Part shown: piece by piece, positions 33,596 through 42,186 of the stretch
How positions within the stretch are numbered: the first letter of the stretch is position 1
Layout: each line of letters opens with the position of its first letter
Assembly: GCA_017858255.1 (NCBI GenBank)
Contig: JAFMBV010000013.1
Coordinates: 1 to 58,714 of the forward strand
Direction: 5' to 3'
DNA from: Bacteriovoracaceae bacterium
Lineage (GTDB): Bacteria > Bdellovibrionota > Bacteriovoracia > Bacteriovoracales > Bacteriovoracaceae
DNA: 58,714 nucleotides
Notes under the pieces: model-generated
Told to the model about the DNA's origin: nothing
The model's input: the letters and a program-made list of their open reading frames with translations, nothing else
The model's database searches: none
Program-made: the position numbers and the translations under genes

Positions 33596-33864
33596 GGGCG
33601 ATCATCCTCTTTCTTCACCTATCTCAGTAACTTATCGGACTATTAGGAAATTTCTTGAGTGAGAGAGTCCAGCGTCGGTTAAGATTAATACCTAGGCCTA
33701 AAGCATTAAAATTATAAGTTTTTTGATAAATCAAGGATTTACACACCTAAGTAGTGATCTTTCTTCCCTAAGTTCGTCTTTTTATATCTAAATAAATCCA
33801 AAGATGTTCCAAAAGAGTGGACATTAAGCTTGTCCCAACGGAGGGCAGGGCTTAAAATAAAAGG

Positions 33865-34287
33865 GTGGAAAGTCACTTAAAGGCAATGGAAGCCTTAACT
33901 CATAAACATTACGGATTGGCCTTTATTCTTCTTCCCGATGAATTGATGGCAACACAGCTTTTGATAGACTCAATCAGTAGGTTGGTTTTAACCATGGAAA
34001 ATGGTTTTGATGAGGATGAATCTCGTCTTGAGATAGATTTCGTAACCCACCTGATAAGCTTGGCCCGTATTCGACAAAAGCATTTCGCTTATAAAAAAGA
34101 AGACCCCTTTTTCAAGCTTTCTTTTGATGAAAGGGTGATTTTATATTTAAGAGACAAAAGACAATATCCTGTTTCATTTGTGGCAAGTGTTTTAGAGGGC
34201 CGAGAGGAGAGAGTCTTGGCGGCTTCACATCAGGCACGGGCCAATTTGCTAGCGCATAATGGCCAGGAGTGGGAGAGTTCTTGTTGA
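33865..34287 (+). CDS. ECF-type sigma-like protein (degenerate)
   Basis: A 140-residue protein resembling a shortened sigma-70 group 4 factor: a helical N-terminal part (D-E-L-M-A-T-Q-L-L-I-D-S-I) like region 2, then region-4-like E-R-V-I-L-Y-L-R-D-K-R-Q-Y-P-V-S-F-V-A-S-V-L. It is shorter than standard ECF factors (about 160-200). The next gene overlaps its end and encodes a membrane protein with an anti-sigma zinc motif, the classical ECF arrangement. GTG 33865 and ATG 33886 are possible starts; neither has a strong ribosome binding site. Whether it binds core polymerase cannot be told from the sequence. Confidence 0.6.
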   Translation: MESHLKAMEALTHKHYGLAFILLPDELMATQLLIDSISRLVLTMENGFDEDESRLEIDFVTHLISLARIRQKHFAYKKEDPFFKLSFDERVILYLRDKRQYPVSFVASVLEGREERVLAASHQARANLLAHNGQEWESSC

Positions 34288-34760
34288 ACCAATTGAAAGA
34301 ATCGACTTACCTTTATTCATCAGAAAATAGAGACCTTTATCACCATGTTTTAGACCAATTTAATAATAACGATTGCGTTTTTTCTCGCAATCTTATGGCC
34401 TTCATTGAGAGTCCTCAAAATGAACCTGGTCCTTTTTACAGTCGTCATATAAACGAATGTGGCCAGTGCCAGGCGAAAGTGAGAGCTTTTTCTCAAACTC
34501 TCAAGAATGTTAGAAAGTTGATTCCTGAAAATTCTCCACCAGAGGGTTTTAACGCTCAGGTGAGTCCCGAAATTCAAGAAGCGCTAAAGTTCTTAAAGAA
34601 GAGAATCAAAGTTGAAGAAAATAAAAATCTCCTCTTTAGTCGTGACTTTGTAAGACAGGCCATTATTGATTTCTTTACTATAGGTTTGCGTTCCCAGACC
34701 TTTTTTAAAGGGATTGCTCTCGCGGCCTTAAGCACGATTCTTGTTTATATTTTTGTATAA
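34284..34760 (+). CDS. anti-sigma factor-like membrane protein
   Basis: The protein of about 158 residues has an N-terminal soluble part with H-I-N-E-C-G-Q-C, the H-x3-C-x2-C pattern of zinc-binding anti-sigma (ZAS) domains. A linker of about 80 residues follows, then a C-terminal membrane helix (F-F-K-G-I-A-L-A-A-L-S-T-I-L-V-Y-I-F). This is the layout of membrane-tethered anti-sigma factors. TTG 34284 (or 34281) after GGGAGAG is preferred to GTG 34269. It overlaps the upstream sigma-like gene by a few bases, so they are coupled. The signal sensed is unknown. Confidence 0.68.
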   Translation: MNQLKESTYLYSSENRDLYHHVLDQFNNNDCVFSRNLMAFIESPQNEPGPFYSRHINECGQCQAKVRAFSQTLKNVRKLIPENSPPEGFNAQVSPEIQEALKFLKKRIKVEENKNLLFSRDFVRQAIIDFFTIGLRSQTFFKGIALAALSTILVYIFV

Positions 34761-34769
34761 AAATTAGAA

Positions 34770-35747
34770 CTAATTATTAATACTAAGTTGGTAGTAGATC
34801 GTGAACTGATTACGGTTTTCAATGAGAGCTTTTGGAGGATTTGGAAGGGTCCTAATTTCTTTTAACGTTTCTTCAAAGAGATTATGTACTTCATCACTTT
34901 TAGAGCTTCTTAGAATTTTTATTTTTAAAATATTACCTTCCTTATCAAAATCAATCTTTCCCGTTAACAAGTGTTTCTCATTTTTTAAAGCAGGTCCTAG
35001 TTGGGGCTTATTCAAAAGCTTTTGCTGATAGGTCGAGAGAAAAGCATTTACATAGGTAGTAAATGTCCTTTTTTGGAAAGAGAAGAAGATTTTTTCAACG
35101 CTATTAAGTTCATCCTCAGATATGCCTTCTGGAGGTTCAAAGTGGAGATTAAACCCGGTGTGATTGAGTATTTCAGAACGGCTCGATTGAGTTCCCATGC
35201 TACTAAGCATATTGCGTCTTAACCCTTCTTGACGGCGAAAGTTTTCAACTGCCTGATCTGACCTAAGCGCTGTTAAAGGGACTCCTGATTCTGCTGCTCG
35301 AATTTCTTTCTTAATTAAAACTTTTTGTTGTTCTCCCCTGAATTTATTGCGGGCCTTGGTCTGAGAGGCCTGGGGGTTTACGTCAGGTGGTGGCGGCGGA
35401 AGGTCTTTTTCCGAAACTTTTGGTTTAAGACTCTCTAGTGAGATATTTTTGTCATTGGGGGAGTCTTTCCCTTGAGGGTTTTTGGCTCGATTATTCTTCT
35501 TTTTTCTTACAGATGGGGGAGTCTTTTTCTGCATCGAGAACTTTTTAGAACCACCTTTTACTCCCACAGTACGGTATTTCTTTAATTGTTGTGGGCTGAT
35601 GCTCTCAATATTAATGGCCCTTTGACTAAGTTCCTGAGCTTTATTTAGCGCCGAATTACCCTGAAGTAGGTATAAGCACCCGAAAAGAAATAGGTGTACT
35701 AAGACGCTATTAATAGTGGCCTGAACGAGGCGGTTATTGGAGATCAC
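34770..35747 (-). CDS. TonB/TolA-like periplasmic transducer
   Basis: A 325-residue protein with one N-terminal membrane helix (T-I-N-S-V-L-V-H-L-F-L-F-G-C-L-Y-L-L). A long charged and proline-rich linker (K-K-K-N-N-R-A-K, D-L-P-P-P-P-P-D-V) leads to a C-terminal beta/alpha domain like TonB or TolA (G-K-I-D-F-D-K-E-G-N-I-L-K-I-K-I-L-R-S-S, then L-P-N-P-P-K-A-L). The central region is predicted helical. It is therefore a candidate second energy transducer besides tonB at 21090; no exb/tol neighbours are present. It is convergent with the anti-sigma gene and divergent from the histidine-kinase-like gene. Confidence 0.65.
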   Translation of the reverse strand: MISNNRLVQATINSVLVHLFLFGCLYLLQGNSALNKAQELSQRAINIESISPQQLKKYRTVGVKGGSKKFSMQKKTPPSVRKKKNNRAKNPQGKDSPNDKNISLESLKPKVSEKDLPPPPPDVNPQASQTKARNKFRGEQQKVLIKKEIRAAESGVPLTALRSDQAVENFRRQEGLRRNMLSSMGTQSSRSEILNHTGFNLHFEPPEGISEDELNSVEKIFFSFQKRTFTTYVNAFLSTYQQKLLNKPQLGPALKNEKHLLTGKIDFDKEGNILKIKILRSSKSDEVHNLFEETLKEIRTLPNPPKALIENRNQFTIYYQLSINN

Positions 35748-35824
35748 AAAATTACTTTACCATGGTAAGAGGCGAAAAATCACCACCCATAATAATCGGG
35801 TAAAAGAGGCAAATATTCCCTTTC

Positions 35825-35880
35825 TTGACTAATTTGTTGCAACTTGTAAACATAATTTAGGGGCGTATAGCGCCCTTTTT
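35825..35880 (+). promoter_or_regulatory. possible promoter followed by a terminator-like hairpin
   Basis: TTGACT (35825-35830) and CATAAT (35851-35856) or an overlapping AAACAT (35848) make an imperfect promoter. Right behind it GGGCG (35861-35865), TATAG, CGCCC (35871-35875) forms a short stem with a T5 tract. The hairpin lies between a divergent gene and the start at 35906, so it does not end any upstream gene on this strand. It could be a 5' attenuator or an RNA 5' stem. Confidence 0.4.
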
Positions 35881-35905
35881 AAAGATAATAACAGAGGTAG
35901 GGACC

Positions 35906-37336
35906 ATGAAGGTTAACCTAGGTAAATGGATTCAAGGAAGATCAAAAATTTTAGCGACAGTAGGGTTATTTTCACTCGTCGCGATTAGTGCTGGCCTCCA
36001 AAATTTCTCAACAAAAAATTCTAAAATATTGGCCCTTCAAGAAGGTCTACAAACTTGTTTTACAAGAGTTCACAATAGTTACACGGCCCGCCTTATTGGT
36101 AGTGGCTCGGAATATTTAGCAGATTCATTTGTTAAAAATAGCGAAGAGTGTTTTGGAGAGGCCATTCGTGTTTATGAAAATCTAGAAATCACAAATGGTA
36201 CTGTTTTAGAGGATCTCAATGCACTCTCAACTGACGTAAGTTGGTTTCATCAAAAACTAATTGCTAAGCCTGTCGAAGGGCTCTTTGATGGGAACCCTGA
36301 AAATGTCATTCTCTCTAATTTAGGAAGCCGTTTTGAAAAATTAGAAATTAAGAGAGAGCAAGTAAATGATTCACTTGCTTCAGCAAAAGCAACAATTCAA
36401 TCGCAAAAGGCAACTTTAGGAACTTTCTTTTACTTAGTTGCAGCGCTTGTCCCCATCTTTATTGGTCTTGATTACTTTCGCCAAAAAGGTCAGGAAGATA
36501 TTTTAGAGAAGGGTGAGTCTGAGGCCAAAAAGCTTCTAGCATCTGAAAAAGTTAGCGCAAGTATTGTCCAAGAATTAATTATAAAAACCCTAACCGGACT
36601 TGGTCTCAAGTCTATGGCGAGATTATATGATGTCAGCGTAGTGAGAGGGAAAAGATTGGTGCCGGAGAGTAAAGAGGATGAGGCGGGATCTCCCATTGTC
36701 TTGAGTGGTAAGAAGCCTACTAAGGATGCTTTTAAAATTGAGAAAAGCTGGAGTGAAGATGAACCTCAAAAGCCAGCTTTTAAGCGACCAAGCTTAGAGC
36801 TAGAGGAAACAGTTAGTAATGTGATCGATATCGTTTCTTCAAAAATCTTTACACAAGGGATAAAACTCGACATTCAGACGGAACAGGTTGAAATTTACGG
36901 GGACAAAGAAGCGCTAGAGCAGGCGCTTTATAACCTGCTAAGCAATGCTATTGAAAACTATAACTTTGATGATCCAAACAAGTACCTAAGTGTCAGTGTT
37001 AGAAAACTCGGTAGTACCGTTTTAATGGATCTTTTTGATTCAGGCAGAGAATTTACAAAAGGTTTCTTGAGACAAGCAAAAGGTCTCGCAACGGGAATGG
37101 CAGAGCATACTGAATTGGCTATAGCTCAAAGTTTAATAGAAGAGTTTACAGGTAAAATATCTTTTGAAAATGTGGCCAATGAAGATGGTCATCATGTTGG
37201 TCGTAAGGCTCAGATCATTCTTGAGGCCGTCTCAAGTAATGAAAAGTTTCTTCCTAAGCGTCGTTTGGCAAGAATTGAGAAGACAACAAAGAAAGAGCTT
37301 CTTAAGAAGTTAAAAAATGTCCAAAAAGATGCTTAG
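35906..37336 (+). CDS. membrane protein with histidine kinase-like ATPase domain, no evident phospho-acceptor
   Basis: The 476-residue protein has a membrane helix at about residues 12-32, a helical periplasmic domain, and a second helix at about 172-190. A cytoplasmic part follows with a GHKL-type ATPase domain: N-box L-Y-N-L-L-S-N-A-I-E-N (N347, N351) and a degenerate G1 box D378-S-G-R-E-F in place of DxGxG. The later boxes are hard to see. In the DHp-like stretch before it (about 290-325) no conserved histidine H-box is found. It may be a sensor with altered or lost kinase chemistry. No response regulator is adjacent. Its stop overlaps that of the ChaN gene by four bases. Confidence 0.65.
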   Translation: MKVNLGKWIQGRSKILATVGLFSLVAISAGLQNFSTKNSKILALQEGLQTCFTRVHNSYTARLIGSGSEYLADSFVKNSEECFGEAIRVYENLEITNGTVLEDLNALSTDVSWFHQKLIAKPVEGLFDGNPENVILSNLGSRFEKLEIKREQVNDSLASAKATIQSQKATLGTFFYLVAALVPIFIGLDYFRQKGQEDILEKGESEAKKLLASEKVSASIVQELIIKTLTGLGLKSMARLYDVSVVRGKRLVPESKEDEAGSPIVLSGKKPTKDAFKIEKSWSEDEPQKPAFKRPSLELEETVSNVIDIVSSKIFTQGIKLDIQTEQVEIYGDKEALEQALYNLLSNAIENYNFDDPNKYLSVSVRKLGSTVLMDLFDSGREFTKGFLRQAKGLATGMAEHTELAIAQSLIEEFTGKISFENVANEDGHHVGRKAQIILEAVSSNEKFLPKRRLARIEKTTKKELLKKLKNVQKDA

Positions 37337-38979
37337 AATAATCTCTTTTTCTGAAGAGGATATTTGTCGATAGGTAAGAGCTTTCTTAATAAGTCATAGA
37401 ATGAATCATAAGAGCACTGATCGTTTGTTAAATAAGAGAAGAGCTCTTTGTATTCACTATGACCCTTAATAAGAAAATCCTCATACACGATCTCACCAAA
37501 GTAAAACCCGAGTTTTCTAGCACATTCATAGGCATGAAAAAGTGATTTTTTCTCCATGAGCTGACTTAGCTCACTTGTTCCATCATCTTCGATAATATTA
37601 ATCATCGTACTGATGACGATCTTTTGGTCACTTGGAAGAAGAGGGTTGTTGTTCTTCTCCTTTAGATCCATATAGAGGTCACACTTACGAAAGGGGTTAA
37701 TAACTTTACTCGCTAAATAACCCATTGTATTTTGCTTTACGATAAGAACAAACTTTTTTGCTAAAGACTTATCCATCAGAATACTTTCGTAATTAATATT
37801 CTTCTTTCTTATAACTATGTCTTGAAGGTGAATACCACAGATAAAACTCATGCGATTGATAGAGTAGGAAGAGCAATAGTAGTTATTAGAGAATGGAATA
37901 CGAAAAACTCGCCCTTCTTTTACCAAGCGCTTCAAGAAGTTCGATAAGGTCGATTTGGGTAGTCTTCCGACCTTATCAAGGATGAGGCTTAGATTTTGAT
38001 GTTCATATAAGTTAAAATCTTCTAGCTCTTCACCGGACACATCAAAGTCCAAAACCTTTTGAATCTTTTCGCATAAGAAAATGAAGTTTTCGGGAACATT
38101 AGAGTGAAGATTAAGAATACCATTATTAAGTACATAATCGTGAAGCTCAAACTCTGGGTCGTCTGAGAGGTTTTCATACCAATAAATCATACTCTCATAC
38201 TTTATCCAGGGGGGAGCCGTCTGAAGTGAGTACTCATGCTCAGAAAATTTCACGATCTGGTTATGTTTTTCAATCTCATGTTCTTGTAATTTCCAATGAA
38301 CTTCATCAAGGTTTTGATGGATTGTCGTCGACCTGAATTCAGGTACCTTATCCTGAATTTTATCCTGAACCATCTTGGGCAACTTATTGGGAACAATATG
38401 AAGTTCTCCAAAAAGAACAAGAAGTCTTTCCGTTGGATTCTCTATAATAAAATGACTAAGAATTTCTGAGGCACGATAGTCTCTTTGAGACAAAGAGCCT
38501 TCGCTATTAAGCGCAATAATTGGGAGCTTATGTTTACGGGCCATTTCAAAAAAGGGCCTATAGTAGCTCCAGGGAAAGCGCCAAGACTCATGGTACTCAA
38601 TATCCTCAAGTAATTCTAACTCTGTAATTTGATGATTGAGATACCTCTCAATGCTCTCTTGATGATTCTCATTAACGAGCTCGACTCCTAGTGAGAATTT
38701 GTTTTTTTGTTTGATGAGCTCTCTTGTGAGTCTTTCAAGGTTGCGTGAATTTTGATCAAAACTATGGAAGTCGCCAAGAAAGACGACATTACTTTTGCGT
38801 ATAGCTAGAAAAAGCTCTTCACTCTTAGAGACTTTAAAGTCTCTGTTAGCGTACTTTCTTTGATTCTTTTCGTAATCTTTTAGTTCTTGAGAAACTTCAC
38901 CTTCTAGACCTTTCGCTCTCTTTTTAAGATGGCGATAGATAGACTTATGGAGTTCCCAAACTTTATCGGCCTCTGACAT
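37333..38979 (-). CDS. cytoplasmic ChaN-domain (haem-binding-like) protein with C-terminal extension
   Basis: Residues about 55-230 resemble the ChaN/Tiki fold: V-V-F-L-G-D70-F-H72-S-F-D at the first conserved strand and L-V-L-F-G191-E-L-H194-I-V at the next, the pattern G-(E/D)-x-H seen in ChaN, which binds haem. The remaining 300 residues are unrecognised and helical. There is no signal peptide, unlike typical ChaN lipoproteins, so it likely acts in the cytoplasm. It follows the 957-residue gene on the same strand after a gap of about 40 bases, so they form an operon. Function unknown. Confidence 0.62.
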   Translation of the reverse strand: MSEADKVWELHKSIYRHLKKRAKGLEGEVSQELKDYEKNQRKYANRDFKVSKSEELFLAIRKSNVVFLGDFHSFDQNSRNLERLTRELIKQKNKFSLGVELVNENHQESIERYLNHQITELELLEDIEYHESWRFPWSYYRPFFEMARKHKLPIIALNSEGSLSQRDYRASEILSHFIIENPTERLLVLFGELHIVPNKLPKMVQDKIQDKVPEFRSTTIHQNLDEVHWKLQEHEIEKHNQIVKFSEHEYSLQTAPPWIKYESMIYWYENLSDDPEFELHDYVLNNGILNLHSNVPENFIFLCEKIQKVLDFDVSGEELEDFNLYEHQNLSLILDKVGRLPKSTLSNFLKRLVKEGRVFRIPFSNNYYCSSYSINRMSFICGIHLQDIVIRKKNINYESILMDKSLAKKFVLIVKQNTMGYLASKVINPFRKCDLYMDLKEKNNNPLLPSDQKIVISTMINIIEDDGTSELSQLMEKKSLFHAYECARKLGFYFGEIVYEDFLIKGHSEYKELFSYLTNDQCSYDSFYDLLRKLLPIDKYPLQKKRLF

Positions 38980-39018
38980 GTCTTCATTTTATATTAGTAG
39001 GAAGAAATTTGTTGCCTT

Positions 39019-41892
39019 TTATACTTGAGCAATTTCTTTGGTGATTTGTTGCTTAATTTCTTGATTGAGACCTTCAAGAAGAGAGCTCAGGGTTGTCTGT
39101 ACACCATTAAACTTATCAAGAATTTCTTTGAGTGGAGTCGCTTTTGGGACTTGAAGGTTTTGAAGAATACCTAAAATTGGATAGCCCCCTGCTTGGGATA
39201 GTATAAAATCAATAAAAAGGAGAAGTTCTTTTTCTGCATGAAACTTAATTAGGCACTCATCTTCATGATAAATTTCAAGAGTAGAGTGACCGTCTTTTAG
39301 CTTAAGTTGTGTTTTTGACAGAGTTCTTTCAAGGTCGTCTTTGTGATCTATGAGGAGCTCAGTGAAAACCTGGTCATTAGGGTATACCGAAACTGTATCA
39401 AGTTTGATGAGCTCATCTTTAATTACTGGGTTATTAAAAGAGAGCTCTGACATCTTTTGTGACGTTTCTTCAAGTGTTTGCTTTGCCAGTATCTTAAAGT
39501 GGCACAGGATACTTAAGAAGGCCCAAAGACTTTCCGGCTTTTTCTGCTCAAGAAAGGCCATCTCATTATTAAAGAGCGTCTGAAGATCTCCGGGAGATTT
39601 TGAGAGGATATCTTCTTTTTGTAAGCTGAGAAATTTTGACGCTTCAAATGGACTTCCCTGTAGGTCGTGCCCATCACCAAAAAAGCGTGGTATTAGGAGC
39701 GAACGTAATTTTCCTTTTAGCTTAGCGGCACCCCCACTAAGGCAAATTTGAACAATCTGTGCTCCTAAGGATGAATCAAAAAACTCTCTTAGAAGGTTTA
39801 AGTTAAGGTGAGAAACTTTTGAAGTCATTGAGTAATAATAAAAATAAGCATCACCATAGTCTTGGCGTTTAGCCGCATATACAGCATTCGTGCATATTTC
39901 TATCGCAGGATTTAAGGGGTCCCTTAGATCCACAATCAATATATATTTACCTTCTGCATTTTGAGAGTTGTTTATCCCCAAGAAGTTATTTGTGAGGTTT
40001 TCTTTTGGTCTGTGGCTCATCTCCATCAAGTTAAAGAACTTCTCTAGTGGCACACAGCTTTTTGTTAGATTTTTAAAAAAATGTGGATGAGTGATTCTTT
40101 CACGATCATTTCCAAGTGAGCTTAAGAGCTTTCCTTCTATGATGGCATCTTGATGGAATTCCATTTGGATTTCAGGAGAGATATTTCTATGAAGCATTGA
40201 TATCGCGTAAGAGGATCTAGTCTTGAAGAAGGTGAGAAGCTCTTTAACGACTCCTTCGAAGTGGCCAAATTGGGATAGTTCTCCAGCGATACGGAAGGTA
40301 TAGCAGGACTCTTGTGCCTCTCCAGATGCATTGGTAAGACTAACAGGATCTATCTCAAAAGGGTTCCCACTTTTTTCAAACGGGTTTCTCTTACTTAAAA
40401 TATAAACATAGTTGCTGACTTCACCCTTTGCCTTTAGTTTTTCAAAGTTAAAGTTTGCCTCGACTTTGAAGTCTTTCAAAAGAGCTGCGACCTTTTTTGA
40501 TTGGCTTGGAACAAATAGCTTCTGATTACTAAGAACAATAAAGTAACCATCTTCAATCAATTCATCCTTTTGCTCCTGAATCTTTGTGAGGAGAAAATGA
40601 TGTGGGTTTTTCTTTGGTAAATCTCCAATATTGAGAACAATTCGGTCGTAGCTGACTACCTTATTGCTAAATAGGTTGAATTGACCAAGCTGGCGATTTT
40701 TAGTTTTACTGTACTTTTCTCTCGTCACTCTCGTGACAAGTTCTCTAGCGTTAATGTTGTGAGACTGTGCATATTGGACGAGGAAGGTGAGAAATTGTAG
40801 TTCCTGACCAAGCTTTATAAATGTTTCGGCGCCTAGGTCATTGGTTGAGAATTCAGGGCAAATAATTTCTGACCAAGAAAAACTCATATTAACTTCTTGG
40901 GCAAGCCAGTGACTCTGACTAAGGGATTCGATATTTTCGCCAACAAACTTTGTATTATAAATTTCTGGCTTTGTGGTATTTACGGACCTTGGGTAATCGA
41001 AGGTTTCTTGTTTTTGCCAGATAGGGAAGAAGATAAGAAGCTGATTGATAAACTGCCCAAAGGTCCTGTGGGATAGGGCATGACTATATTCATTATTCTC
41101 AAAGTTTAAAGACCGCTGAGACTTTTTAAAGTCTCTAAAGGAACTCAACTTCATCATTTGAGTAATCGAGAGCTTATAGAAGTTTCTCGTTAATTTCTCA
41201 AGTTCACTCGCGAGATGAGATGAAGGACGATACCAACTATATTGATTTATTCTAAAGGCTTCACAAACAATCTCTTGTGAGGAGCCTTTTCTAAAAAGCA
41301 TTTGGCTAAAGGTACTGGGGTTAATGATGTGATTGCGAGAGTATTCAAAACCAGTAGCTTTAGAAAATGTAATTAAAAACTTTAATCGTGATAAATAGTT
41401 TGTGGCCACTCGAAAGCTATAGAGCTCACTAAAGTCATCGAGTATCTTACGATGAGCAGAATCAATATTCTTTAATTCTTTCCAAAATGTTTCCGGAGTC
41501 TCTAAAGAATGGCTTTCTTTATTTTGATCATTTAAATGAAAAAAGGCGAGAAACTCCTGATGAATAGAGAGGGAGAGACTTCTGGGAAGGTTATCTACTT
41601 GCTTAAATCGTGCCATGGCATCTTCCCATAGCTTTTCTTGTAACTTTTTTATCCCGATGGCCTGCTTAGAGAAAAGAGAGTTTCCTACCCAGCCTGGAAT
41701 AAAATAATTGCCTGGCTGAAAGCCTTCGGCTTCTGTTGGAATAGCGGGAAGAAAGTCGGGAAGTGCATTATCTTGAGCCTTTCTTTCACAGTTGTAAGAA
41801 AGGGATTCAGGGGAATTCGCTAAGTTAGGCTCTAAACCATCCTTAGGGCTATGCTGGAGCCAGTAATTGGCCATAAAGGAGCTTTTACTCAA
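39019..41892 (-). CDS. large protein of unknown function, possibly degenerate N6-methylase-like
   Basis: A 957-residue protein without signal peptide or membrane segments. Residues about 405-500 (D416-R-I-V-L-N-I-G-D-L-P, then D-G-Y-F-I-V-L-S-N-Q-K-L-F and V-S-N-Y-V-Y-I-L-S-K-R) resemble the end of class-I N6-adenine DNA methylases, where the first stretch would be D-x-I-x-N-P-P-F/Y. The N-P-P-Y motif is missing, so it may be an inactive or remodelled relative. The rest is helical and unrecognised. The TTG at 41892 follows GGGAG at about eight bases; ATG 41874 is an alternative. It leads the operon with the ChaN gene. Identity is uncertain. Confidence 0.55.
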   Translation of the reverse strand: MSKSSFMANYWLQHSPKDGLEPNLANSPESLSYNCERKAQDNALPDFLPAIPTEAEGFQPGNYFIPGWVGNSLFSKQAIGIKKLQEKLWEDAMARFKQVDNLPRSLSLSIHQEFLAFFHLNDQNKESHSLETPETFWKELKNIDSAHRKILDDFSELYSFRVATNYLSRLKFLITFSKATGFEYSRNHIINPSTFSQMLFRKGSSQEIVCEAFRINQYSWYRPSSHLASELEKLTRNFYKLSITQMMKLSSFRDFKKSQRSLNFENNEYSHALSHRTFGQFINQLLIFFPIWQKQETFDYPRSVNTTKPEIYNTKFVGENIESLSQSHWLAQEVNMSFSWSEIICPEFSTNDLGAETFIKLGQELQFLTFLVQYAQSHNINARELVTRVTREKYSKTKNRQLGQFNLFSNKVVSYDRIVLNIGDLPKKNPHHFLLTKIQEQKDELIEDGYFIVLSNQKLFVPSQSKKVAALLKDFKVEANFNFEKLKAKGEVSNYVYILSKRNPFEKSGNPFEIDPVSLTNASGEAQESCYTFRIAGELSQFGHFEGVVKELLTFFKTRSSYAISMLHRNISPEIQMEFHQDAIIEGKLLSSLGNDRERITHPHFFKNLTKSCVPLEKFFNLMEMSHRPKENLTNNFLGINNSQNAEGKYILIVDLRDPLNPAIEICTNAVYAAKRQDYGDAYFYYYSMTSKVSHLNLNLLREFFDSSLGAQIVQICLSGGAAKLKGKLRSLLIPRFFGDGHDLQGSPFEASKFLSLQKEDILSKSPGDLQTLFNNEMAFLEQKKPESLWAFLSILCHFKILAKQTLEETSQKMSELSFNNPVIKDELIKLDTVSVYPNDQVFTELLIDHKDDLERTLSKTQLKLKDGHSTLEIYHEDECLIKFHAEKELLLFIDFILSQAGGYPILGILQNLQVPKATPLKEILDKFNGVQTTLSSLLEGLNQEIKQQITKEIAQV

Positions 41893-42186
41893 TTATAAGC
41901 TCCCAATATTGTTGATCTTTCATTTTGATCTTTTGTTCTCTGTGTATGTTGTGGAGGAGAAATTTAACGTAGTTTAGGGTGAATTGTCATGAGAGAAACG
42001 AGAAAAAACAGTTACATCGCAATTGTAAGACCGACTAAAATGGACAAAATCCTGACACCATAAAGTGAATTTGTTTTGTTAAAATATGCCGCATTACTGA
42101 ATTACGACTTTCTTATCTAAAGAGTGCTGAGTCATTAGCCGAAATGTAATGAAGTCGCAATATAAGGGCACTGGCCGGAGGATTTT
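41893..42186 (+). other. spacer between the 957-residue gene and the acidic protein gene
   Basis: No gene is seen. It is A/T-rich and should hold the divergent promoters of both neighbours. I could not define either with confidence. A GGAGG ribosome binding site (42176-42182) precedes the acidic protein gene. Confidence 0.5.
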
